The position numbers were made by a program, and so were the translations under genes. Below, piece after piece: positions 34,480 to 43,361 of a stretch of DNA of 64,000 bases (position 1 is the stretch's first letter; every line of letters starts with the position of its first letter). Location of the stretch: NCBI RefSeq assembly GCF_016864015.1, contig NZ_CP045067.1, positions 2,676,001 through 2,740,000 on the forward strand. The letters run 5' to 3'. Below the pieces are notes generated by a model that was not told the origin of the DNA, ran no database searches, and saw nothing but the letters and a program-made list of their open reading frames with translations. The DNA is from Lacinutrix sp. WUR7. GTDB taxonomy: Bacteria > Bacteroidota > Bacteroidia > Flavobacteriales > Flavobacteriaceae.

Positions 34480-36252
34480 TTATCTGTAAATTTTATCGTA
34501 AAGATCTTGATGCATGTTTTTAATAACTTCTCTTTTCATTTTCATGGTAGGAGTTAAGTGTCCCGAATCTATAGTCCAAACTTCAGGTGTAAGTTCAAAA
34601 CGTTTAATTTGTTCCCATTTTCCAAAATGTAAGTTGTATTTATCTATTTCTTCCTGAATGCGATCAATTACCACTTGTGAAGTTGCAATTTCAGCATCCG
34701 ATGTACCAATATCCAATTTTTTGTGACTTATCCAATCTCTAATGAAATCAAAATTAGGTTGTATGATTGCTCCCGGCATTTTTTCTCCTTCACCAACGAC
34801 CATGATTTGTTCTATGAAAAGGGATTGTTTCATTTCGTTCTCTAAAAGTGGCGGAATAACATATTTACCACCAGAGGTTTTAAACATTTCCTTTTTACGA
34901 CCTGTAATTTTTAAAAAGCCATCGGCATCAATTTCTCCTTTATCTCCAGTATGAAAAAAGTCGCCAGTCATAACACTTGCTGTTTTTTCTGGATCTTTAT
35001 AATAGCCCATCATAACATTTGGACCTTTTATGAGCACTTCTCCATCTTCGGCAATTTTTACTTCTACATTTTTGATTGGTTTACCTACAGTGCCGACTCT
35101 AAAATGATGGTTGGCATACATTTCTACTGATACAACAGGAGAAGTTTCTGTTAGGCCGTAGCCTTGCATTACTTGCATTCCTGCAGCAGAAAATACTCTT
35201 GTTAATCTAGTTTGTAAAGCGGCACTACCAGAAACCATGGTGTGTAATTCACCTCCAAGTGCTTCTCGCCATTTGCTAAAAATCAATTTGTTAGCAATTT
35301 TTAATTTAAACTCGTACCATGCGCCATTTGCTCCATAAGGTTCCCACTGTTCACCTAAACGAACAGCCCAAAAGAAAAGTGCTTTTTTTATACCAGATAA
35401 ATCTTCAGCTTTTGCTATAATTTTATCATACACTTTTTCTAATAATCGCGGTACAACACTCATTAAGTTTGGCTTGATTTCTTTAGCATTTTCGCCAATT
35501 TTATCTATGCCTTCCGCAAAGTATATGGTTGCTCCTGCATATTGATATAGGTAAATTAATACACGCTCAAACACATGACAAATAGGTAAAAAGCTCAGGA
35601 TTCTATTTTCTTCCGAATTTATAAAAGGCAGGCGATCAGAGGCATCCAAAGCGTTGCTCGTAATGTTATTATGAGAGAGCATAACTCCTTTTGGTTTTCC
35701 TGTGGTACCTGAAGTGTATATAATGGTTGCTAAATCTGAAGGAAGCACGGCGTCTTTACGGGCTTGTACTTCTTTTTGATTGCTTTCATCTTTACCTAAT
35801 TCGAATAATTCGGAATAGTGTTTACATCCTTCTATATGATTAAAAGAATATACTTCTTTTACCTGGGTGTTTGCTTGTACCTTGCGTACTTTTTCTAATA
35901 CTTGTGCGTCAGAGACAAAACAGTATGTAGCCTCACTATGGTTTAATACATACTCATAGTCTTCGGCAGAAATAGTTGGGTAAATTGGAATGTTTTGTGC
36001 ACCTGTTTGAAGGATACCAATATCCATAATATTCCATTCCGTTCTATTGGTGGAAGAAATAAGTGCTATTTTATCATTTTTTTGAATCCCCATTTTTAAC
36101 AAAGCCCTACTAATAGCGTTAGCTTTATCTAAATATTCTTTAGTAGAGGTTTTAATCCATTCTCCATCTTTTTTAGTTACTAAAGCAGCATCTAAATTAT
36201 ATTTCTCAAGTTGGTAATATGGAAAATCAAAAAGTCTGGTGATCTCTGTCAT
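34480..36252 (-). CDS. fadD: Long-chain fatty acid-CoA ligase
   Basis: 590 aa adenylate-forming enzyme. AMP-binding motif IIYTSGTTGKPKGVMLSH, then QGYGLTETSPVVS, TGDKGEIDADGFLKITGRKKEMFKTSGGK and the C-terminal catalytic Lys region (HLTPTMKMKRE). The FAA1-like form acts on long-chain fatty acids at the inner membrane. It is a separate unit 111 bp upstream of marR, feeding acyl-CoA into the fad operon. Confidence 0.92.
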   Translation of the reverse strand: MTEITRLFDFPYYQLEKYNLDAALVTKKDGEWIKTSTKEYLDKANAISRALLKMGIQKNDKIALISSTNRTEWNIMDIGILQTGAQNIPIYPTISAEDYEYVLNHSEATYCFVSDAQVLEKVRKVQANTQVKEVYSFNHIEGCKHYSELFELGKDESNQKEVQARKDAVLPSDLATIIYTSGTTGKPKGVMLSHNNITSNALDASDRLPFINSEENRILSFLPICHVFERVLIYLYQYAGATIYFAEGIDKIGENAKEIKPNLMSVVPRLLEKVYDKIIAKAEDLSGIKKALFFWAVRLGEQWEPYGANGAWYEFKLKIANKLIFSKWREALGGELHTMVSGSAALQTRLTRVFSAAGMQVMQGYGLTETSPVVSVEMYANHHFRVGTVGKPIKNVEVKIAEDGEVLIKGPNVMMGYYKDPEKTASVMTGDFFHTGDKGEIDADGFLKITGRKKEMFKTSGGKYVIPPLLENEMKQSLFIEQIMVVGEGEKMPGAIIQPNFDFIRDWISHKKLDIGTSDAEIATSQVVIDRIQEEIDKYNLHFGKWEQIKRFELTPEVWTIDSGHLTPTMKMKREVIKNMHQDLYDKIYR

Positions 36253-36319
36253 TTTTTATTTGTAATTTGAAGATACGCAAAGTATGAAATTAAAAATCAA
36301 TTTCAAATTACAAAATCAA

Positions 36320-36348
36320 AAAGGAACCATAAAAATTATAGTTCCTTT
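36320..36348. terminator. Hairpin between araC-type gene and fadD
   Basis: AAAGGAAC (36320-36327) pairs with GTTCCTTT (36341-36348), with further AT pairs inside. It lies 155 bp beyond the AraC-type gene stop, so the role is uncertain. Confidence 0.45.
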
Positions 36349-36503
36349 AAAAAATCACTGATTAAATAGACGATTATTTATCATTCATAATAAAAAATTA
36401 TAGAATCCCTAAATAACTAACTAAACTGATAATAGAATGATTCGCTTATTCCATATAAAAGTAGGGTATAGGTGATTAAAAGCATTGTAAATTAACGTAA
36501 ACT

Positions 36504-37307
36504 TTAATTTTTCAGTATTTTTTTTATTAAAACATTGTCTTTTTTGAAAAAGGAAGTCGGAGATTCATTCATGAATAATTTAAAATCTTTATTAAAATGA
36601 GAGGAATCATAATAGTTATACATATATATAAGATCTTTTATATCTATCTCATTGTTTTCGTACTTTTTTAAAAGTTTAATAAATCTGAAAGATCGTATAT
36701 ATTTTCCAGGAGTAATACCAACAATTTTTTTGAATTGTGTTTCTAATGTTTTTTGAGATATTTTAGTTTCCAATAATATTTTATCGATGTTAATTAGTCC
36801 TTCACTATCCTGTATTAAATCAATTGCTTTATCTATAAGTATAGTATTCTGGTTGATGGTTAGAGGAGATTCGTTTAATAATTTTTCTAAATCACTAACT
36901 GCCTTTTGTGGCGTTTGATAATTTTGAAATATTACATCTAATTTTTCAGAAAACGGGATGCTAATATCTTGTAGCGGAATATGTTTATTTTTTATTTTAT
37001 TGACATCTATATTTAAAAGTTTATGAAGTGCCGTTGGATGGAAAGTACAGCCGAAGGATGAGCCAACTTCAGTAGAGATAAATGTATAAGATTGATAAAA
37101 TATACCACTTAAAGTTAATTTATTTAATGGCATTTCTTTGTTTTTTACTATTGCTTTTTGACCAGGAGTAAAAATATAAGTTATAGCAGTATTACCACTA
37201 GGAATAATTCTGGATTGAAAAGGTATGATGCTTTTTTTTATTAAAAGTTCATAGTATTCCTCCACTAAAGGATTAGTGTTTTCGTTTTTAAAATATGTTA
37301 ATTGCAT
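36504..37307 (-). CDS. AraC-family transcriptional regulator
   Basis: 267 aa. An N-terminal DUF6597-like sensor domain (CTFHPTALHKLLNI) is followed by an AraC HTH pair with KISQKTLETQFKKIVGITPGKYIRSFRFIKLL and DSSHFNKDFKLFMNESPTSFFK. No target is obvious. Its promoter region holds a 34-bp alternating AT tract at 37335-37368, 28 bp before the start codon, which may affect expression. Confidence 0.9.
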   Translation of the reverse strand: MQLTYFKNENTNPLVEEYYELLIKKSIIPFQSRIIPSGNTAITYIFTPGQKAIVKNKEMPLNKLTLSGIFYQSYTFISTEVGSSFGCTFHPTALHKLLNIDVNKIKNKHIPLQDISIPFSEKLDVIFQNYQTPQKAVSDLEKLLNESPLTINQNTILIDKAIDLIQDSEGLINIDKILLETKISQKTLETQFKKIVGITPGKYIRSFRFIKLLKKYENNEIDIKDLIYMYNYYDSSHFNKDFKLFMNESPTSFFKKDNVLIKKILKN

Positions 37308-37331
37308 TAATAGTGATTATGAACAACTTAA

Positions 37332-37373
<42 letters not shown>

Positions 37374-37569
37374 GCGAAAATTTTAATTTTTAGGGTTGTT
37401 CAAATATTATGGTAAGTGGATAAAAACATTGTTATGCTCTAAAGCATTTTAGGAAATGTTAAGATACAAAATTAGTTATAATTGATTAGATGCACTTGTA
37501 AAATATCGTAATAGTAGTTCTTTTACTACATGTAAACATGCTTTTTTCTCCATTCACCTTTAAACAATT

Positions 37570-37835
37570 ATAAATGTTTCTAGCAAAAGCAAAACTTCTT
37601 TTTTATGGTTTTAGTTCTTTAAACAATGGTATGGAATATTAAAATGAGAAATAAATGACATATGGTATTAGTTTTCGTTAAGCGGAAGGTTAAATATAGC
37701 GTAGTTATGAGAAATTTAATCTCCTAAAATAGTCCTTTCAAGTACGTATAATATTATCATATTATTGTTTCGTTTTCTAGCGGAAGCAAAAGCTGTTTCG
37801 GGTGCAATAGAATCTTTTTATATTTTCATTATTAA
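37570..37835 (-). pseudogene. Decayed copy of the 3' end of purL
   Basis: Non-coding DNA that aligns with purL at a constant offset of 1560 bp from 37661 to about 37830 (37671 matches 39231), and at offset 1455 near 37571-37610, so about 105 bp is missing in between. Shared words include TTTTCGT-AAGCGGAAG, ATGAGAAAT, CCTAAA-TAG, ATTATT and CGGAAG-AAAAG. Read on the minus strand the best part encodes FNLPLNEN, matching FNLPLDEN in PurL, but stops and frameshifts break the frame. It lies on the same strand as purL, on the far side of two membrane-protein genes. Confidence 0.75.
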
Positions 37836-37870
37836 GTAATTAATAGGAAAGCTAAAACAGCAATATTATG

Positions 37871-37878
37871 TACTTTTG
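37871..37878 (+). promoter_or_regulatory. Promoter -7 element of the membrane-protein pair
   Basis: TACTTTTG, a perfect TAnnTTTG match, 20 bp before the ATG at 37899. Confidence 0.65.
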
Positions 37879-37898
37879 TAGTGTTTTAAATACCAATT

Positions 37899-38462
37899 AT
37901 GATTAAAAAACATGTAAAGAAGCTTTCTTTTAGTTTAATAATACTATGTCATTTGGGATTTTTAGCTGCCATTTTATTTGAAAAACAGAATAACATTTTT
38001 ATTTCCGCATTTGTTATTTTAGCTTTAATATTACTACTGTTTACTTACAAAAAGACACCATTAAGTGCTGGGAATCATAGTCTAGAGCATGTATTAACCA
38101 TAGCATTTGTGTTTTTTGGTGCTATTGTGACTTATGTTTTATCTGTTTCCTTTGGTTTGAGTAATGTTTTATCTGCAGGTTTGGTAGGTTTGGTAGTTAG
38201 TTTTATACCTGATTTTTTTAAGAAAAATAATTTTATTCAAGGAATGCCAACCGCTGTTTACTGTGGTGCTTTTGTTGGAATGACTAATATTAGCGTTGCT
38301 CATGGTTATATATTTATCACGCTTGCAAGTACCATTACAGGTTTGCTGTTAATTGGTACTAAAGATGCTTTTCATGGTGTTGGTGGCAAGTTAGGTACGC
38401 TAGCTTTTGGAGGTGTTGCTCTTGCTTTTTTTATTACATTTTTAATTTCGGAATGGGTATGA
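37899..38462 (+). CDS. Integral membrane protein of unknown function (first of a pair)
   Basis: 187 aa with about six hydrophobic segments. No known family was recognised. The C-terminal two thirds (LVGLVVSFIPDFFKK... GMPTAVYCGAFVGMTN... FHGVGGKLGTLAFGGVALA) aligns with the protein encoded by the overlapping next gene, so the two are paralogues. They overlap by 10 nt and likely form a heteromeric membrane complex. The pair sits between purL and a decayed purL 3' copy, perhaps an acquired block. Confidence 0.75.
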   Translation: MIKKHVKKLSFSLIILCHLGFLAAILFEKQNNIFISAFVILALILLLFTYKKTPLSAGNHSLEHVLTIAFVFFGAIVTYVLSVSFGLSNVLSAGLVGLVVSFIPDFFKKNNFIQGMPTAVYCGAFVGMTNISVAHGYIFITLASTITGLLLIGTKDAFHGVGGKLGTLAFGGVALAFFITFLISEWV

Positions 38463-38908
38463 CACATTGGATATTGTTTTTGGCAGGAGGTTTTTCTTCT
38501 ATAATCACTTTTGTTTTACAAGTAAACTTTAAACAAGGAGCTGTGCGAGCATCTGCCTTAGTTGGCGTTTTGGTTGGTGCATTCGTTTTGATATTCCCTA
38601 ATTTGTTATCGCCTTATTTAACCGAAAATTTACCATTGGTTTGTTTCGGAGCTTCCTTTATTGGTATGGTTTCTTCTAAAGTACTTTCCAACTATTTTTT
38701 AATTGGAATATCCGGAATGGTATTCACTTTTATCTTTTTAAATACCAGTTCTTATTTTGAAGGTTTTGGTGGCGGATTAGGTTCTGCAGCGTGTATTGCG
38801 CTTTTAGTAACTTTAAGTTTTCCTATATTACGAAAGAAAAGAGGGATAAGCAATGGTTTGATACAGCTTAGAGACCAGATGCGATCTAGGATTAAAAATA
38901 GAAAATAA
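38453..38908 (+). CDS. Integral membrane protein of unknown function (second of a pair)
   Basis: 151 aa with about five hydrophobic segments and a basic tail (RKKRGISNGLIQLRDQMRSR). LVGVLVGAFVLIFPNLL, LPLVCFGASFIGMVSSKVL and GFGGGLGSAACIALLVTLSF match the corresponding parts of the upstream protein in the same order. The start overlaps the end of that gene by 10 nt. Function unknown. Confidence 0.75.
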   Translation: MGMTHWILFLAGGFSSIITFVLQVNFKQGAVRASALVGVLVGAFVLIFPNLLSPYLTENLPLVCFGASFIGMVSSKVLSNYFLIGISGMVFTFIFLNTSSYFEGFGGGLGSAACIALLVTLSFPILRKKRGISNGLIQLRDQMRSRIKNRK

Positions 38909-38938
38909 AAAGTTTTTTGTTAATAGGAAGCAAAAAAA

Positions 38939-38970
38939 AAGCGATTTAAGATAAATTTCTTAAACCGCTT
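38939..38970. terminator. Terminator between the membrane pair and purL
   Basis: AAGCG-A-TTTAAG pairs with CTTAAA-C-CGCTT around an 8-nt loop. The minus side ends in a long T-run, so it chiefly terminates purL. Confidence 0.8.
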
Positions 38971-38993
38971 AATTCTATAATAAGAATACATTT

Positions 38994-41900
38994 TTATTTG
39001 TTTTCAATCCAATTTTTAGCATTCACAAAAGCTTCTAACCAAGGCGAAACTTCATCCTTTCTGTTTTCTGGGTAATTAGCCCAGTTCCATTGAAAAGTAG
39101 AACGCTCAATATGTGGCATGGTTACTAAATGTCTTCCTGTTTTATCACAAAGCATTGCGGTGTTAAAATCGGAGCCATTTGGATTATGCGGATATGCTGC
39201 ATAGCCATATTTTGCAACAATGTTGTATTGGTTTTCGTCAAGCGGAAGATTAAACTTTCCTTCGCCATGAGAAATCCAAACCCCTAAAGTAGCACCTTCT
39301 AAAGAGGAAAGCATTACCGAATTATTCTTTTGAATGGCAACGGAAGTAAAAGAACTCTCATGTTTATGAGAATCGTTATACGTTAGTTTTCCATGTGTTT
39401 CATGCTCTGGATTAATTAAATCTAATTCCATCCAAAGTTGTGCACCATTACAAATACCAACAGATAATGTATCTTCTCGTTTAAAGAAGTTTTTTAAAGC
39501 AGTATTTGCTTTTTCGTTGTATTTAAATGCGCCTGCCCAACCTTTTGCCGAACCTAAAACATCCGAATTAGAAAAACCACCAACAGCACCAATAAACTGA
39601 ATATCTTTCAATGTTTCACGACCAGAAATTAAATCGGTCATGTGCACATCTTTCACATCAAAACCAGCTAAATACATCGCATTAGCCATTTCGCGTTCGG
39701 AGTTTGATCCTTTTTCACGAATGATGGCTGCTTTAGGCTTCTCGATACGATTCGTTTTAGACGAATCACTCGAAGTGACATCTTTTAACTTTCCTGTAAA
39801 GTGTTTTGGAAACGTAAATTGTAAAGGTTGCTTTTTATAATTATCAAAACGATCTTGTGCTAAACCATTAGACGTTTGCTTTTGGTCGAGTAGGAAAGAG
39901 GTCTTGTACCAAACATCTCGTAATCTAGAGATGGTTAATGTGAACACTTCTGCATTATTAATAATACTTAGTGTATCGCTTTCTGTAACTTTTCCTATGT
40001 TGAAAAATTCAATATTTGCATCTTTTAATACTTTTTCTACAGAAGCATCCGATGATTGAAAAACAATTCCTGCATTTTCAGAAAAAAGAAGTTTTATAGA
40101 ATCTTTTTCCCCTAAATCAGACAAGTCTAATTCCGCACCAAGATTGGTATCTGCAAAACATAATTCTAATAAAGTAGTGATTAATCCACCAGAAGCAACA
40201 TCATGTCCTGCAACAATTTTGTCGTCTTTAATTAATTGCTGTATGGTATTAAAAGTATTCTTTAATTGTGCAGCATCTTTAATGGTAGGTGTTTCTTTTC
40301 CTACTTTATTTAATACTTGCGCAAAAGAACTTCCTCCTAATTTAAATGCGTCTTGAGAGATGTTTATATAATAAATGTTTCCTGCATTTTTCTTTAAAAC
40401 AGGTTCTACCACTTTAGTAATATCGTTACAGTTTCCGGCTGCCGAAATAATTACGGTTCCTGGAGAAATAACATCTTCTGTAGGATATTTTTGCTTCATA
40501 GAAAGGGAATCCTTTCCTGTTGGAACATTGATTCCTAAATCGATAGCAAATTCTGAAATCGCTTCTACAGCTTCGTAAAGTCTAGCATCTTCACCTTCAT
40601 TTTTACAAGGCCACATCCAGTTTGCAGATAATGAAATAGAATGTAAGCCATCTTTTAAAGGCGCCCAAATAATATTGGTAAGCGATTCTGCAATAGCATT
40701 TCTACTTCCTGCTGTAGGACTAATTAATCCAGAAATAGGAGCGTGGCCAACCGAAGTTGCAATACCTTCTTTTCCTTTATAATCTAAGGCCATTACACCA
40801 CAATTATTAAGCGGTAATTGTAAGGGGCCTGCACATTGTTGTTTGGCAACTTTACCACCAACACAACGGTCTACTTTGTTGGTTAGCCAATCTTTACAAG
40901 CAACAGCTTCTAACTGTAAAACTTGGTCTAGATAGTTTAATATATTATCAGAATCATAGGTAATAGCATCATAATTTCTATGTACCGTTTTGTCTGTCAT
41001 TATTGTTTCTGGTGAACTACCAAACATATCTTCTAAGGCTAAATCCATTGGTTTTTCTCCAGTAGTTTTAGACTCAAAAGTAAAACGATCGTTTGCGGTA
41101 ACCTCACCAACCGTGTACATTGGTGAACGTTCACGTGCGGCAATTTTACTTAGTGTATCTAAATGTTTTTCGGCAATTACTAATCCCATTCTTTCTTGTG
41201 ACTCGTTACCAATAATTTCTTTTGCAGAAAGTGTTGGATCTCCAACAGGTAATTTATCTAAGTCGATGTTTCCACCAGTATCTTCTACTAATTCGGATAG
41301 GCAATTTAAATGTCCTCCAGCACCATGATCATGAATAGAAACTATAAAGTTTTCTTCACTTTCTACCATACCACGAACAGCGTTGGCAGCACGTTTTTGC
41401 ATTTCTGGGTTAGAACGTTGTACGGCGTTAAGCTCAATACCAGAAGCAAATTCTCCTGTATCTGCACTTGAAACAGCAGCGCCTCCCATTCCAATTCTGT
41501 AGTTTTCACCACCAAGGATAACAATTTTATCTCCTTTTTTAGGCGTGTCTTTTAAAGCTTGTTCTGCTTTTCCATAACCTATTCCTCCAGCTTGCATGAT
41601 GACTTTATCGAAACCTAGTTTGCGTGCATCTTCTTCATGTTCGAAAGTTAGAACAGATCCGCAAATTAATGGTTGTCCAAATTTGTTTCCAAAATCGGAA
41701 GCACCATTACTCGCTTTTATTAAAATATCCATTGGTGTTTGATATAACCACGGACGTTCTTGCATTTTTTGTTCCCAAGGACGTGCATCTTCTAATCTAG
41801 AATATGAAGTCATGTAAACCGCTGTTCCTGCTAATGGTAAAGAACCTTTACCACCAGCAAGTCTATCTCTAATTTCTCCTCCAGAACCAGTTGCAGCTCC

Positions 41901-42677
41901 GTTAAAAGGCTCTACTGTTGTTGGGAAATTATGTGTTTCAGCTTTTATAGATATTACAGAATTGAAATCTGTAGTCTGATAAAAGTCTGGTTTATCTGCT
42001 GTTTTAGGAGCAAATTGTTCTACTCTTGGACCTTTTATAAAGGCTACATTATCTTTATAAGCGGAAACAATATCGTTAGGAAATTGTTTTGAAGTTTCTT
42101 TAATTAATTTGAATAATGACGTTGGTTTTTCTTCGCCATCGATAATAAAAGTTCCGTTGAAGATTTTATGACGACAGTGTTCTGAGTTTACTTGAGAGAA
42201 TCCGAATACTTCAGAATCTGTAAGCGGTCTTCCAATTTTCTTGGAAACACCTTCAAGATATGCAACTTCTTCTTCATTTAAAGCTAAACCTTCTTGTTGA
42301 TTATACGCAGCAATATCTTCGATATTAAGTATTGCTTCTGGTTGTATGTTTATGGTGAAGGACTCTTGATTTATTCCTTTATATTTTTCAGAAATCATAG
42401 GATCGAAGTCTGTGAAATCTTCAGCTACAGCTTGAAATTCTTCAATTCTAATAATATCTGTAATCCCCATGTTTTGGGTAATTTCAACAGCATTAGTACT
42501 CCAAGGTGTTATCATAGCAGCTCGTGGACCAACAAAAAAAGCATCTAAAGATGCTTGTTCTATTTTGGGCTGGTTGCCAAATAACCATGTCAGTTTTGAA
42601 ATGGTTTCGGTTGATAATTCTTTTGTTGCTTGAACAGCAAGGATTTTACTGTTTTGGTTTCCGAAGAAATGAATCAT
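38994..42677 (-). CDS. purL: Phosphoribosylformylglycinamidine synthase
   Basis: 1227 aa large-type PurL. It converts FGAR to FGAM with glutamine and ATP in purine synthesis. The N-terminal FGAR-AT region contains GPRAAMITPWSTNAVEI. Central FGAM synthase domains contain SEHCRHKIFNG, KAETHNFPTTVEPFNGAATGSGG and HDHGAGGHLNCLSELVE. The C-terminal glutaminase has the nucleophile Cys in VGICNGAQLW and the His-Glu pair in MPHIERS. It is a single unit behind a perfect -7 element at 42711-42718. A decayed copy of its 3' end lies at 37570-37835. Confidence 0.96.
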   Translation of the reverse strand: MIHFFGNQNSKILAVQATKELSTETISKLTWLFGNQPKIEQASLDAFFVGPRAAMITPWSTNAVEITQNMGITDIIRIEEFQAVAEDFTDFDPMISEKYKGINQESFTINIQPEAILNIEDIAAYNQQEGLALNEEEVAYLEGVSKKIGRPLTDSEVFGFSQVNSEHCRHKIFNGTFIIDGEEKPTSLFKLIKETSKQFPNDIVSAYKDNVAFIKGPRVEQFAPKTADKPDFYQTTDFNSVISIKAETHNFPTTVEPFNGAATGSGGEIRDRLAGGKGSLPLAGTAVYMTSYSRLEDARPWEQKMQERPWLYQTPMDILIKASNGASDFGNKFGQPLICGSVLTFEHEEDARKLGFDKVIMQAGGIGYGKAEQALKDTPKKGDKIVILGGENYRIGMGGAAVSSADTGEFASGIELNAVQRSNPEMQKRAANAVRGMVESEENFIVSIHDHGAGGHLNCLSELVEDTGGNIDLDKLPVGDPTLSAKEIIGNESQERMGLVIAEKHLDTLSKIAARERSPMYTVGEVTANDRFTFESKTTGEKPMDLALEDMFGSSPETIMTDKTVHRNYDAITYDSDNILNYLDQVLQLEAVACKDWLTNKVDRCVGGKVAKQQCAGPLQLPLNNCGVMALDYKGKEGIATSVGHAPISGLISPTAGSRNAIAESLTNIIWAPLKDGLHSISLSANWMWPCKNEGEDARLYEAVEAISEFAIDLGINVPTGKDSLSMKQKYPTEDVISPGTVIISAAGNCNDITKVVEPVLKKNAGNIYYINISQDAFKLGGSSFAQVLNKVGKETPTIKDAAQLKNTFNTIQQLIKDDKIVAGHDVASGGLITTLLELCFADTNLGAELDLSDLGEKDSIKLLFSENAGIVFQSSDASVEKVLKDANIEFFNIGKVTESDTLSIINNAEVFTLTISRLRDVWYKTSFLLDQKQTSNGLAQDRFDNYKKQPLQFTFPKHFTGKLKDVTSSDSSKTNRIEKPKAAIIREKGSNSEREMANAMYLAGFDVKDVHMTDLISGRETLKDIQFIGAVGGFSNSDVLGSAKGWAGAFKYNEKANTALKNFFKREDTLSVGICNGAQLWMELDLINPEHETHGKLTYNDSHKHESSFTSVAIQKNNSVMLSSLEGATLGVWISHGEGKFNLPLDENQYNIVAKYGYAAYPHNPNGSDFNTAMLCDKTGRHLVTMPHIERSTFQWNWANYPENRKDEVSPWLEAFVNAKNWIENK

Positions 42678-42710
42678 TATATCGTGGTTTGAGTGTTGTT
42701 TTTAAAGAAG

Positions 42711-42718
42711 CAAATTTA
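42711..42718 (-). promoter_or_regulatory. purL promoter -7 element
   Basis: CAAATTTA on + (TAAATTTG on -), a perfect match 33 bp before the purL start. No riboswitch-like structure was evident in the short leader. Confidence 0.65.
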
Positions 42719-42781
42719 GGTTTTTTAGTTAGAATTTTTCAGTAAAAGGTATACTTAATTTTCGTTCTTTAGAAAAAGAAT

Positions 42782-43261
42782 CTATTCTAGCCACTTAAAA
42801 CTGTTTGCTATTTTTCTACCGGCTTCTAAATCTATATTGTAGCAATATACCGTTACTTCGTATGCTAATCCCAATTCCTTATTAATAAAAGCAATAATAT
42901 AAACAGGAGTATTTGTTTCTTCGTATTGATCATAAGCTATTACATAAAAAGCACTTTCTATATGTGGTAAGAAAGCCCCGTTTTTAATATCTTTTAATCC
43001 TAAGAATTTAGCGGTTAGATAGGCGCCTTCTTTTTGAGATTTTATAAAGGCTGGAGATTGCTCTGCTATTGGAATTATTTCAATATCTACGGCAAAGTTA
43101 TTGTTTTCGTAACCCAATACCGTTTCTGCTTCGGTTTCGTATTGTTCTAATGCTTCTGGTGAGGTAAAAGCTATTTTATATTTATCTGAATTGACATTGT
43201 ACTGCGCGTTTATTGTAGTATATGCTAAAAGTAAAATAATGGAAGTCATTATTTGTTTCAT
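42782..43261 (-). CDS. Small exported protein of unknown function
   Basis: 159 aa with a signal peptide (MKQIMTSIILLLAYTTINAQ). The mature part is mixed alpha/beta with YKIAFTSPEALEQYETEAETVLGYENNNFAVDIEIIP and a tail ending AGRKIANSFKWLE, suggesting a small folded periplasmic domain. No family recognised. It stands alone between purL and the nuclease gene. Confidence 0.75.
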   Translation of the reverse strand: MKQIMTSIILLLAYTTINAQYNVNSDKYKIAFTSPEALEQYETEAETVLGYENNNFAVDIEIIPIAEQSPAFIKSQKEGAYLTAKFLGLKDIKNGAFLPHIESAFYVIAYDQYEETNTPVYIIAFINKELGLAYEVTVYCYNIDLEAGRKIANSFKWLE

Positions 43262-43311
43262 CTATATCTTATTTAAAGTTGGTTAAATATATAAAATCTA
43301 ATGAAACAAAA

Positions 43312-43337
43312 AAAGCGACTCCAATTGGAATCGCTTT
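43312..43337 (-). terminator. Terminator after the secreted nuclease gene
   Basis: AAAGCGACTCCAA (43312-43324) and TTGGAATCGCTTT (43325-43337) form a 13-bp near-perfect hairpin, followed by a T-run on the minus strand. Confidence 0.88.
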
Positions 43338-43361
43338 AGAAATATATAGTCTAACAAATGT

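Noticed and set aside
39640..41328. Several 60-112 codon plus-strand frames inside purL
   Set aside because: They are antisense shadows of a strongly conserved gene and have no start signals or family patterns.
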